In this document: positions 24,812 through 36,254 of the stretch, in pieces
Numbering within the stretch: the first letter of the stretch is position 1
Layout: every line of letters starts with the position of its first letter
Assembly: GCA_029959195.1 (NCBI GenBank)
Contig: CP114122.1
Coordinates: 1,426,001 to 1,490,000, forward strand
Reading direction: 5' to 3'
Length of the DNA stretch: 64,000 nt
Source: Dictyophora rubrovolvata
Lineage: Eukaryota; Basidiomycota; Agaricomycetes; Phallales; Phallaceae
Translations under genes and position numbers: made by a program
Notes under the pieces: generated by a model
Database searches by the model: none
The model's input: the letters and a program-made list of their open reading frames with translations, nothing else
What the model was told of the DNA's origin: nothing

Positions 24812-26314
24812 ATGAAATCCAAGCATACTGACGAGCAACTAACATGGCTGCGTGCACATTTGGGAGAATATGAAAACCGCGCGGGGGGGAATGTCAGAGG
24901 AGATGCCAAAAAATACGCCCTTGAAATGGCCAACAAGTATATTGAAAAATGGGGCGTTCCCGACGGTGAAAAGGAGACAACAATGAAAGAGGTGGGTAGC
25001 AGAGGACAACCTTAACATATATTTTATCTGCGATTCACAACCAATCAACCTAGCAAATTTACACTTGGTTTAAAAATACATCAGCAAGAGGCAAAGAAGC
25101 GAGGAAAAGGCATCAGCTCATGAAGAGTTAGTTTATGATCATCCCATGGTCATCATATGTCATATCCCGTATCTCGTGCTTAAACACCTCCTAGAAGCTG
25201 AACGTCCCTCGACGGCGTATCTAACCGTGCCTAATATCGAACAACAAACCCATGCTGCTGCTACTTCCCAAAGTACGTCATTGAAGCCCTTCCTTGCTGC
25301 TATTCAATTTTTTTTTTAAAAAAAAAACAATAAACAGTTACAGTCCGCTACCAACCTCAAGCACAACAGCAACAGCAACCTCCACCCCAACCTCAGCCTC
25401 AGCCTCAACCTCAGCCTCAACCACCACCACCACCACCTGCTCACTACGTCCCACCGCCCGTCCCCGTTCCTCCCCCCGTACCCGTTCCTCAGCCCATCGC
25501 TCATTATACCAACTCCCAGCCAACTTCGGTGCTTTCCCCATATGCTAATGCACTACGCGATTCGATTTTAAATCCCAATTGTGACGATGATGATATTGCA
25601 ACAGCCATGCAACTTTGTCCCGAAACACCCGATATCATAAATGCCATGTTTGCTTCAGCGGTATTGATAACTACCACCCCTACCATGGTTTCTATGGATC
25701 TCGGTGGTGACCCAATTCATCATATATTGCGCCGTTACTCAGCAGGCATCAACCTATGGCCTCGTACAATGGTCTATAAAGTATATTCTGGTCCGATTCT
25801 AGGCAGACATCTACTCCACTATGCCATCCGGAAGCATTCCGTGTGGATCCCATTGACGCCGTTTCACCACCACCACCATCCTCATGACATTCAAGAAGAG
25901 ATCACTCGCTTGAATCTCGACAGACAAAGGCGACGTGATCATGTTCTTTGGGCTCGCATTCATGCGGCTGCCCTGGAGTTGGGATTAATGGAAAACTCTT
26001 GGCTAGCCGAAACTTTGGCCAACGACTCTATGTGGGAAGAGGATGAGGTTGAATGGATCAGCGGATGCGTCTTGCTCAAGGGTCTTGTGAGATCGGGAAA
26101 AGTACCAACTGATGCAAGCTCCCTCAGCTGGGGAGAGTTGATGCACAGATACCAATCCAAATGGAAGGAAGTCCGAGATGAAGGTAGACAAGCATTAATG
26201 GCAGTAAGTTCTCAGCGTCCCACAGTCATTTTTCTTGTTCGCCCGTTAAACCGTATCTAGGAAACTCTGCTAGATATCCGCAAAACATTAGAAGCGACTC
26301 ACGGTCGCATTTAA
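24812..26314 (+). CDS. Unknown protein with Pro/Gln-rich linker
   Basis: Not recognised by name. Five exons: 24812-24991, 25054-25126, 25195-25272, 25338-26203 and 26261-26314, joining to 416 residues. The N-terminal third is charged and helical, with a WFKNTS motif, a layout I have seen in many Agaricomycete proteins of unknown role. Residues about 115-165 form a low-complexity linker with runs of Q, QP repeats and P. The C-terminal half contains a five-His run (FHHHHHPHD), several tryptophans and an amphipathic helix RQRRRDHVLWARIHAAALE. The joint between exons 2 and 3 uses donor GTTAGT; other frames across it meet stops. No catalytic motif is visible. A DNA- or RNA-linked role is only a guess from the basic N-terminus. 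Confidence 0.7.
25361..25437 (+). repeat. CAR/CCN low-complexity tract coding Gln/Pro
   Basis: Imperfect CAACAG and CCTCAGCCTCAA repeats inside the unknown gene, coding alternating Gln and Pro. Such tracts vary in length between strains. Confidence 0.8.
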
Positions 26315-27055
26315 AATGCTGTACTTTTTGTTATTGATTTGTTGTGTTCTGTAATCGCTGTTCTTTCATTCAATAGTTTGTTTCTCTTCTTTTCTTCATG
26401 CACTCTCACATTGGCTTTTGTCTCACTCATCATCTGTATACCGGAGGAACTCATTTTTTGTTTAAGAGCATATTGATGTATTCTACATAAACTTCAGACT
26501 ATTGTTTTTGCATCGGTCAAAACCGCGGATCATAATGATCAGTGTTGATTATCTCGGGATTGCCGGCACCGAAAGCGACCTGAAGCTTGGGATTGTTTGT
26601 CCGTAACGATTGCCAATAGCTTGAAACTCGGCTGCCGGATTGTAATTCAGGATAAACAAACGACGTTTCGAGAATTCAAGCAAGGATATAATCGAAAAAA
26701 TCTAGAGGTCGAATCTCGAAACAAGATTTTAACAACGGAGTTTACAGCAATATTCAAGCCATAGATGTCGCATTACACCACAATGAGCCCGTCGTCAGGA
26801 TTTGACTATCAGTTATTAGTGCGTACTTGATCAATCTGGTGATTCATGATCTTATTCCATTCAGCATTTTGTGTGCACGCTAAACATGCCTTGACCTTGC
26901 GTATTCTGCAATGCGGCTTCTGTGACAGTGTCGTGCCCCCATCCACTGCAATACAGCCATGGCATGAACGTATAATATATATATATTCGTCAGATAACAA
27001 TGTTATCATTTCCCCCCTTCGCTTATTGCGCTTCACCGACGCCCTTTTCCCCCTT
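26315..27055. other. Intergenic between unknown gene and F-box paralogue 1
   Basis: 741 bp. A frame upstream of the F-box ATG runs open from about 26846 but lacks an F-box extension and contains poor-coding sequence. Probably promoter. Confidence 0.45.
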
Positions 27056-28752
27056 ATGCATCGTATATTCAGCTCACACGATATTGTAGTGAGAATCTCT
27101 TTGCTGGTTGAAGACAATGGGGATTTGTACTCTTTGGCTCGTATCAACAAACTAGTAAGCAAGGCAGCATTGGACGTGCTTTGGAATGATATTACCCTGG
27201 ATACATATCTTTATTTGTTTCGACAAGAATTGGCCCCTTTGGGTGATGCTCAAGTGAAGGTCAGAGACTTCTGGTAAATCCCACAATTGAAAAGCCTGAA
27301 AATTTTATTTTGTCTAATCAGAACTTCCCTGGTGTGTCACTATCACTTGCACATCTTGACAGAATCAAGACCTATGCCCTACGCGTACGAACATTGCGGC
27401 GTAGTTCGGTATTCAATCTCGCAGAGTTGGTCGCAGTCTCAGCTATTCACCGTCAGGATCCTGTGATCTTCCCATTTTTGCGGAAGTTAATCTGGAACAA
27501 TGGCCACATAGACGAACTGCCTCTACTTATAATATTCTTCGCTCCTACTTTACAGGTGCTGAACCTGCGCGATACCCAATCTATTTCGTCCGATAATACA
27601 TTGGAGAACTCCTATGAGTCATCCATGTTATCTCCCCTGAACGTTCTCCTAACCAGGAAAATTCACCTTCAAAATCTGTATTTGCCCATCCCCATCCGAA
27701 CATTTGAAACTCAATCTGAGTCGACGGCCACACATATCCCGGATATATTGGATGATTATTGCACCGCGTGCGAAGCTTTCTTTGACCATGGTTTAGGGGA
27801 TTACTTGGTCGAGATAGACATTATTCTTACTCCGGGCATATTACGACGAGTTGGTCGTCTTTCGCGACTACGCTATCTTCGGTTGTACCAAATCAGTTGT
27901 CAAGAAGAGCTAGAGGATATGCTCGAAGAAGATAATTCCAGTGCAATCGCAAGCAATAATGACAATGCCGCTCCATTTCCCGCTTTAGAGTGTCTATCTC
28001 TCAGACAGCTCAAGTCCCTCTCGAGGATTACAATGATGCTGTTCCAGTACTCATGCATACCACTCTACGAATTCCATACGGAAGTTGATCTTATGCCGTC
28101 AGAAGATGATCTTTCCTGGCTGGTTCATATACTAGCTAATTCTCGACGCACCCTCAAAACATTCGGTTTACGAGTTAGCAGTGAATCTTTGTCAAGATTC
28201 TTGCCAACTCCCGAATCCAGCATCCGTTTCCGCACCACATTCAGACCGCTCTTCCGGTCTCCGGATATTCGCTATCTTTTTCTTCAGATCCCATTCCAAG
28301 TCGAATTCACAGACAACGATGTACGAAATATTGTTCAGTCTTGGCCCCATCTCCAAATATTATACCTAGGCGAAAACCCGGCTAATAAATTATCGATCAA
28401 GGGGTTCACAAACCTTGCCAACTGTCCTACATTGCAGTATGTACATCTCTCTTTTGCTATCCGGAAAAGCGACTTGGCACAATTCTTTGGCAAGACGGAT
28501 ATTTCCCAAGGGCCTGCTGCGTCCTGCTTGTGTTTGGAAAGAATGCACATAAACAGGTCGACAATTGAAGTTGGTTGCGCCGTCGGCACCGCTTTTCTTT
28601 TCCAAGTTTGCTTCCCAAGAGCAGAATTGGTCTTGCCGGAAGAATCTTCTGGAACAATTGACGGTAGCTCTACGATGGTGGAACGGTGGGAGGAGGTTAG
28701 AGAAGGTATGAAAGCTGTGCGGGATATCGTTATGGCCCAGGTTCGGACGTAA
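27056..28752 (+). CDS. F-box/LRR-like protein, paralogue 1
   Basis: Likely substrate receptor of an SCF ubiquitin ligase. Two exons, 27056-27259 and 27322-28752, joining to 544 residues. The N-terminus carries a degenerate F-box (IVVRISLLVE...LARINKLVSKAALDVLWNDI), a form common in Agaricomycete F-box families. The remainder has irregular Leu-rich repeats (LRYLRLYQIS, LECLSLRQLK, LQILYLGENP), followed by a short helical tail. The exon junction lies at the same place as in the next gene (phase 0 before a NF/NI start) and both proteins share YALRVRTLRRS/YARRVRTLRRS, LRKLIWN/LRCLIWN and KLHLQ blocks, so they are tandem duplicates. Target unknown. Confidence 0.82.
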
Positions 28753-29327
28753 GAGGACAGAAGAGGACCCGTGGACGATCTTCTCAATCATGAACTTGTG
28801 ATTACATGTATATGTTCAAGCGGTTCACAAAATAATAGGACTGGACGGAACTATGACGTTCCAGACTTAATACGCGCCGAGATGAAAACCTTCAGTGATC
28901 ACAGAACCATCCACCATACGGTTCCTTTGTAGTCGATCGACTATGCGACAAGTTATATCTCCCTGCGTTTAACGTAAAAGCGTCAAAATCGTCGGCTTAG
29001 TCCATTGTCTATCCCAAAACATACTAATCGCAGCGTTTTCTGAGTGCAAATAAGAGTCGCTTCGACCGCCAAATCCCGATCATCTCAGCTGTATGACGAA
29101 ATGCTGCCCATGACACTCTTGTTATCCTTTTTCGAAACTTAAATAATCTAAGTTTTAGAGTGTTTCAAGCGTAATGCATAATGTCTCACGTGTATTCATT
29201 CGAAGAAGCATAACATGCCTCTAACATGCGGTCTCTCGAATTTAGGTTTCGGTTAGTTCTGCTTCTTATACCTCTACCGCATAACTCTTTTGTCGTATAT
29301 CCTTTGGATCTCAAATAATCTAATAGA
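28753..29327 (+). other. Intergenic between the F-box paralogues
   Basis: 575 bp with no long ORF of its own. Holds the 3' end of paralogue 1 and the promoter of paralogue 2. Confidence 0.5.
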
Positions 29328-30977
29328 ATGCACCAAATAACAGCTCCGGAAATCTTGTGGAGAATATTTACTCTAGTCGAATCAAACGCGGATCTGGCTC
29401 GAGCAAGTCGTCTAAACAAGTTTATCGGAGCTGCTGCGCTGGATGTGTTATGGAACGACATCCCTTTTAATGCCCTTTTGTCTTTATTGCCTACGACGAC
29501 GACGCAGGTGCAGCATGACCACTGGTCATACGCAGAGCATACGGTATGTTTGAGCAGGACCTAAGTGAGATGTGAAGATTTCTTGATGTAAATCTCCCAG
29601 AATATTGTGACACCTCTTTTTCCAAAACATTGGCATCGTGTCAATCCATACGCGCGTCGAGTGAGGACCCTCCGGCGTTCTTTCACTTTGGGCATACAAC
29701 AAATCCTGACCTCCCTCAAACTCTACGATCGAGGATCAGAATCACCGTGCATTTTCCCGAAGCTTCGATGCCTCATTTGGAACTGCACGGCCAGCATTGA
29801 AGAATTGCCTCTAGTCGCAAACTTGTTCTTCTCCCCATCTCTGAAAGAGCTTCACATCGGAAGTCACGAGCACGAAACTTCATTTTCTGGTCCCTTTTCC
29901 TCGCTTTTAGTGCCGCTTGATATTCTCTCAGACGGTCAATTTACAGCACTCAGGAAGCTGCATTTACAAACTCCAGAAATTTCGGGCGAGTCGTTGCATG
30001 ATTATCATACTGCAGTGATAGGCTTGTTGTCTAGCGTCCCCGAATGGCAACTCGATGATATCAGTCTAATTCTCACTAACGACATACTCCATCTTTTAGC
30101 TTCCTTTTCAAATCTTCGTTCCCTGGAGCTACACGACATTGATATCGATCCATCCAATCCTCGAGCTCCCGATCTCGAACAGGATATGTCCTTCCAAAGT
30201 CTAGAATCTCTGAACATTCGGAGCCTCAGGTCACCTACCTCTTTGGCTTATTTGGAACACTATCATTGTACTCCATCTCATCGCATGAGGATTTCCTTCT
30301 TAGTTTCTCCTGAGATTATCATAAACCAACATCACAGCTTTTACCAACTCATTTGTCTGCTCTCTCGCAAGGCCACCATAGAGTCATTGGAGGTGGAGGG
30401 TTCTTTCGATCTCACCGTCTTTTTGGAATCGTTACTTGCATTTTCCAATTTGAAGGAGTTGTACTTGGGACCGGGCATCAAATTTAACGTCGACGATGAG
30501 ACACTTGAACTTATGAGTGCAAAGTGGCGAAATCTCACCCATCTTTCGGTTTACGAGAACGAGGGTAGACTTGTCAGTATCAATGGGATCGCGTCTTTAC
30601 ATCGTTGTCCTATACAATCCTTACGACTTTCTTTTATGCTAGAGGAAGATGATATAGGTGACCTCCGTCGACGGATGAAAACTTCCGGAATAAACCCTCT
30701 GTACTCTTTAAAAACGTTTTTCTTGACCAACTTCACTGACGTGTCCGACGGAGACCTGGTCGGAACAGTGCTCGTCTTGACTTATTTATTTCCCCATGCT
30801 GAATTTATCCGCGCGGTGGAGCCTGTGGGGACCCCCAGTGAACAGGGTTCTGCTAGAGCGATACCTATACCACTTCCTGGGTATACTAGTGTTAGCGATA
30901 TTCTCCGGATCAGAAATGTTGTTATGGAATTGTTGAACAATCCGGACTTTGTCCGTCTCATCCAGACAAATAATTAG
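29328..30977 (+). CDS. F-box/LRR-like protein, paralogue 2
   Basis: Likely SCF substrate receptor. Two exons, 29328-29543 and 29601-30977, joining to 530 residues. The F-box is better kept than in paralogue 1: APEILWRIFTLVES...LARASRLNKFIGAAALDVLWNDIP. Leu-rich repeats follow (LRSLELHDIDI, LESLNIRSLRS, LKELYLGPG, IQSLRLSFML). The intron position and phase match paralogue 1, and the tails share the pattern of a final I-x-x-I-R-x-V-V-M segment. Sequence identity is modest, so the duplication is not recent. Confidence 0.84.
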
Positions 30978-31428
30978 TTACTAAAGCACGCAGCGTACCT
31001 TTGAAATATCCACTTTTCTTCAACGGAAATGTTCTATCATTTGAGCACTGTCCAGATGCCAATCATCGTATAATATAGGATTGAAATATGGAGTACTAAA
31101 TTTCCCCGTATAAATCATTGCGACATTTTCAATGATTGATGAAATAGCATACATGTTATTCTGTCATCCGTAGGTATGAAAGTAATCTTTTAACGACTAT
31201 TATCACAGCATAATAAATATATTTATGAGCTGCCTTTCTGCCGTACATTAGTAGTATACTATCGGATTATGGAAAACGGGGAACGGTGTACGGTAGAGGG
31301 ATGACGCAGTTATCCAAGAAAAAAAAAGGGGGAATCCAGAAGTACTTGAAGCAAAGGGTAATCCTGTCTGTGATAGATCTAAAAACAACTATAATCACGT
31401 GGAATGGTATATATGGTACTTTCAAGCT
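30978..31428. other. Convergent intergenic region
   Basis: 451 bp between the 3' ends of the F-box gene and the RlpA-like gene. AT-rich with an A8 run near 31320. Nothing else seen. Confidence 0.5.
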
Positions 31429-32391
31429 TCAAACATTAGCTTGAATAACGAGTTTACCGACATCTATTACGTAGGCACCAATGCTGCCCAAGTTATTGCC
31501 GTTCGTAGATACCGCAATTGGTGTCGGTGTGCTCGTAGGTGCCATTGAGGTCGATGTGCTGCTATTGCTGGTAGTTGTACTGGCACTAGTGGATGTGCTA
31601 GAACTTGCACTGCTGGTCGAAGAGCTCGAAGATGAACTTGCGGTACTACTGGACGGAGTCGGGGTACTACTCGTGGACGAGCTTGTTACGGCTGGTTTAG
31701 GTGGCGGCGGCGGTGGCGGAGGAGGAGGAGGTGGTGGTGGTGGAGGCGGGGGAGGAGGTGGAGGCGGAGGTGGAGGCGGCGGGGGAGGCGGTGATGGTGA
31801 AGGCGGTGCTGCACCAGCAAACGACCAATCAACGTCAAGAACTCCAACGGACAGAGGAGCAAAGAATTGAAATAGACCGGGAGACAGATCAATACCTCCA
31901 CCCGAGCAGCCGGGACACTATGAAAACCAGTTGGAACGGATGGATTAGAGTCTAAGAAAATGTCAGACTTACTTCATCAGTAACTTGAGCTGAGGTCGTT
32001 TTGCCTTGGTATGTGATACTAATTGTCTTGAAACAAACGGAACCACCGGCAAATTGCTTTTCATACGCAAATTTTTTTTATGTCAATTCAGATCTAGTGA
32101 TAAGAAATAAAACAGCTGTTTTGCTTACTTGGGTATTCATGGCCACGATGAAATCGGAATCCTGGTTCACTATTCCGCAAGCACCACTAGTAATGCAACA
32201 CATCATTAGAACATGAAAAAAATCAAGATAACCAGAGAAAAAACGACTGACAGGCCTGTTGAATAATACGTAGCACGGTCCCTCTTCACCAGCGCTCGGG
32301 AATGAGCTCGTCGACGGGAGATACGGCCGAAGTCTTCATGTCCCAGTACAATAAGCGGAAGCAGGCAAGTAAACAAAAGAGAGCGGAACAT
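31429..32391 (-). CDS. Secreted RlpA-like (double-psi beta-barrel/expansin-like) protein with poly-Pro linker
   Basis: Predicted wall-loosening or carbohydrate-binding protein of the RlpA/barwin-like DPBB family; no hydrolytic activity is known for most fungal members. Four exons: 32252-32391, 32129-32186, 31973-32056 and 31429-31917, joining to 256 residues. A signal peptide (MFRSLLFTCLLPLIVLG) is followed by basic residues with a KR site, then the DPBB: RATYYSTGLGACG, SDFIVAMNT, GGSVCFKTISITYQGK, VTDECPGCSGGGIDLSP (conserved Asp) and VDWSF. The linker is about 30 consecutive prolines, then Ser/Thr-rich sequence to the C-terminus. The tail is not strongly hydrophobic, so GPI attachment is uncertain. 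Confidence 0.88.
31700..31793. repeat. (GGN)n tract, coding poly-proline on the minus strand
   Basis: About 31 consecutive GGN triplets on the plus strand. The minus strand codes for the proline linker of the RlpA-like protein. The G-rich strand has many GGG/GGGG runs suited to G-quadruplex formation and to replication slippage. Confidence 0.9.
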
Positions 32392-32970
32392 GGTCAAGTA
32401 GTTTGACCTTGAAAAAGAGAGGGAAAAAATCAAGAGAGTGTTGTTAGACTAAACGAATGATAGGACCCAGTAGGCTTGTAGAACGTGGGGGAAGTGAAAA
32501 GAGGTTGCTGCTCGCCGTTTGGTGGCTAGTGCGTGTGACCAATCTGTAACAAAAAAAAATACCTGGCCTGCGTGTTGATCGTGTGTTAGGTCGTGCCGCG
32601 CGCTCTCGGCTAAGTTGCAATACGGTTGCAGGGCCCATTGTCATAGAAGGAAATGTAAATGCCATGACACCTGGCTCATTAATATTTTGGCGCGAAGAAT
32701 CCCGGTTGAAATCTTTTTTGGCCGACCACTCCGTGAGGATGACATCATCGTCCTGAGGTGGATGGATAATGAGAGCAGCTGGGAAAAGTCAAGGGGCAAA
32801 TGACAAAGTAAAGAGTGCTGGCTAAAGGACTATATCGACAATCTTCAGTCAAACGGGTGCTGTAGACTTGTCGAGGAAGAGGGCATCTACACACTTCAGG
32901 CTCAGAGACGTCAACTCAGCAACGTTAATCATAGAAATACATAATCTACATGCAAGCATCATCATTATAA
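32392..32970. other. Promoter of the RlpA-like gene and 3' flank of the MFS gene
   Basis: 579 bp between two minus-strand genes. No further gene is supported; the frames seen here are short and out of context. Confidence 0.5.
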
Positions 32971-35322
32971 CTACGGAAGGTACCTGAATTCCGGTGTCTG
33001 AAATAAGCAAAAGTGAGATAAAATCGAGGATAGTGATATGTGGGACAACACGCACCTCGTCAGCTAATTTGCTGGTGTCAATCTTGGCATCTGGGTCAAC
33101 TGGGCCATACACGCGATCACGACGCTTATTTTCACGACGGTAGTAAATCTGAAAAGGAATTGATAAGACCGGTGAGAAGACAGGGTCAATTTTTTCCCCC
33201 TTGCTTACCGTCAGAATAAGGGCGCAAACTCCAGTTAGATATGACAAAGCGCAATTCACTATACCGACATGTCAGTTCCCGAATTACTTTGTTGAATAAT
33301 CACCGTGAGATTTACCAGCAAAGCCCTTACTGTATAATGAGAATATATTAGTTTATACCAGTAATATTCACCGAAGCTTGAGAACATACAGATAACGTGG
33401 TCCTTCAGTTGAGGGAAAGAGATGTGAGCCAAGTACACTCCCGCATTGTCCGACGGCCATGAAAAGAGGCATTCCGGTGGCCTTCTTGGTTTCGGTACCA
33501 AGGTTATGTACGTACCATGCGAGAATGCAACCAACTGCAGGGGAAAGAGTGTTGCATAAGACAGCCAAAAAAAAAACGCAGGTCGGGACATACTGTGAGT
33601 GTAAGTTCCGGAAGTGATACAGAACACAGCAAAGTAACGAGCATGCACATTGTCAGCGACACAAGTGAGGATTCTGTAAATGATGGTTTTGAAAATGGAG
33701 CCCTCAGAGTGAGGATAATGGACCTACAGATAACCCGTTCCCGCAATCGCGGCATTTAGAATACAAAAGACACCACGAGATTGAAGTCGGTCGGAAATGA
33801 ATAATATTAGGACCAAAAATATGGAAGCACATGCGTATGGCGGAATGGTCAATAATTGTGCATTGGCATCAGCTGATTAAGATGAGAGGTAGCTCGTAAG
33901 TTTCCTTGGTGTGCAAGCACAATCATTACTACGTACTGAACCCAAATGTCTACGCAACAGTCAGCTTGCCTTCAAGCTTTCAACTTGATTGAACTACATA
34001 CCTTAATAATCGTAGGCAAAAATGCGGAAATTGACGCCAAGGCCGCATTCAATCCGAAATAAATAACACCGCCGATATAAACTTTCCAATCAGTGAAAGC
34101 CATGGCAATGTGGTCTGGTTTTATACATCGATCCCTGAGAGCTCACAAGAGACAAACCATTGAATAAAGCTTACGTTTGTTTATTGTTCCTGCTACTTCG
34201 GCCTGAGTGCCACGAGTCATTCGTTCAATGGCAAACTCGCGCTCGGGGCCATCCTCGAGTAAGTCGGTGGTTTCAGGACGGGGCGGAAGGAAAGCGATAG
34301 TAATTATCCCAATGATGAATGACGGAATACCTGAAATTTGGTTGGGCTGATTTCAGCTTTTAAGAAACACTATTGGGGGGCTGTCTGACCTTCTACGATA
34401 AACAACAACTTCCAATTGTGGCCATGTAATGAACCGATCAGATCAGCTTGTTGAATACCGAAGGCGATGATACCACCGCAAGCGCCGGCGACGGCTGCGA
34501 AAGCAAACCAGTATGCAAGTCGAATACCAATTTCCTCCCTAGTATAGAAAAAGGCTAACATCCGAAATCAGCAAATCGAGAGTGAATTCAAATAAAAAAT
34601 GATATGACCGTACAAAAGTACAGGGGAATAGCAGGGGAAAAGCCAGCTTCAAATGCGCCCAGACCGATACGACAAATCATTATACCCGCAAAGTTGAAAG
34701 CCGTGGCCATCAGGGTTGAGCAAATTGACCAACCTATCGAAGGAGGCGTGAGGATGAGAAGTAATCAGTAGAAGCAAAAGCTTACCCATAGACATGCAAC
34801 CGATCCAGATACGAGGATTAAACCTTTTCATAGTAATAGTAGCGGGAACTTGAACAAGGATATAACTGAAGAAGAAGGCCGAATTAACCCAGTCGAACAA
34901 TTTCCCCGTGGGGTCACCATGGAGGACGTCCTTGGGCAGACCCTGAAGACGAGCATTTCCTGTGTTAATGGTAAGTCCGGGGCCCCCGCGAGCGGCAATA
35001 AATAAAAGAACATACCCAAATTGGTGCGATCCAAATAAGCAAAAAGATAGACGAGACTCAGGATTGGCATGATACGTAGATCATACTTCCGTACGATACT
35101 TTTCTCCAACGGGCTGCTGTGCTGGACGTTGACTGGTCGGAATGGGTTCAGCTATCGTAGGGGTGGGGTGGAGTGGGGGGGTTCGTTTAGACACTCTCGC
35201 ATTCCCAAAACGCGCAAAATACTCACCGTTTGCCATATCGTAAGGGGCTCAGGCTGAGCGGTCGAGCCATGGCGACTCGAGGCGCCGTCGAAGGAGTCAA
35301 CTTTCTTATCTGCGTCTTCCAT
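32971..35322 (-). CDS. MFS anion:cation symporter (DAL5/TNA1-type)
   Basis: Plasma-membrane proton-coupled transporter of the allantoate/nicotinate permease group. The start MEDADKKVDSF is followed by the first helix motif SIVRKYDLRIMPILSLVYLFAYLDRTNLGNARL, the DAL5-group signature, then a helix-rich core (FDWVNSAFFFSYILVQVPATI, REEIGIRLAYWFAF, LFIVEGIPSFIIGI). Later exons carry AMAFTDWKVYIGG, FISDRLQSRG, GCILAWYVHNLGTETKKATG and GKFGY-like blocks, and the C-terminus reads ADETPEFRYLP. About 12 or more short introns split the gene; I could follow the frame through them but did not fix each junction. An upstream in-frame ATG exists at 35394. It sits 3 kb from guanine deaminase, so a purine-derived substrate such as allantoate is plausible but unproven. 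Confidence 0.88.
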
Positions 35323-36254
35323 GGATGGCTCCAAGGGAATGTAATCTCTGTATCTCCGTTTTATATGAAACTCAAACAGGCACAGAGTAGCCATTCTCTG
35401 TGACCGTTTTTGTATATGAACTCGGAGAAGTTCCCCAGGCTGACCCCAACATGTGGAGTGAGCCTAATTGGACGGGCCTTGTGTGTCTCGTGATCCAGGC
35501 TCAGACTTAGGCTCGATTGCGCACATGTGAGCAGCAGTGACAAACACAAGTTCGGCATCGAAAGCACATCGTAATTTTTCAGTCTTTGGCTGATCTTGAA
35601 AACAGGGTCGACATAGAATAACATATCGCAGTGTATCACCTGCCAGTGCGTAAATGTCGCCGGCACTGAGATCTGAGACACGACGCGCGAATTTTAGAGC
35701 TCACGTCCAAGTCCGATTCCCGCTCGAGCGAATGCTTGTCGACCACCACATCAATGTTGCGCCTTCTGTATGGGCATTTTAGTTGCTAATTTAGAGTATG
35801 GCGTTTCTCAATGGATTGAATGGGAGGAAGAGCAAGACCATTCTTATTCACTCTTTCCTCCGGATCGGCCGCGCAATTTGGTTATAATTACCATTTTACG
35901 TAAAACATCAACACCTCGTTGAATCTTGTCCATTGAATTATCATGCTATATGGTTTGTGTCACATCTCACAGCTTTTTCAATGCAAAATGTCGATAATAT
36001 ACTGTTCCCATGTATGTGGTATTTACTCATGTTTTTTAGTCTGTTTCAGGAGAATAGTTCACCCGAATTACGGCTCCTATCCCCCGGCCCGGCCCGTGGG
36101 ATTGAATTTCCGTGGTTCACTCGATCAATGTCTCGTCCGTCGAAAAACTAGTCCAGGCACTCACAGCCACCTTCTGGTTTCCCTTCCTAAAGTGAAGTAC
36201 CTTCCCGATGATGACAATTAATAAAGGCTTCACTATGATATATGCTCTATGTCC
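35323..36254. other. Intergenic between MFS and RAD52
   Basis: 932 bp between two minus-strand genes, mostly the MFS promoter. Short frames on plus have no gene character. Nothing recognised. Confidence 0.45.

Noticed and set aside
31481-31870. Plus-strand frame with a long Gly run
   Set aside because: Antisense shadow of the poly-Pro RlpA-like protein, whose DPBB motifs and splice sites are on the minus strand.
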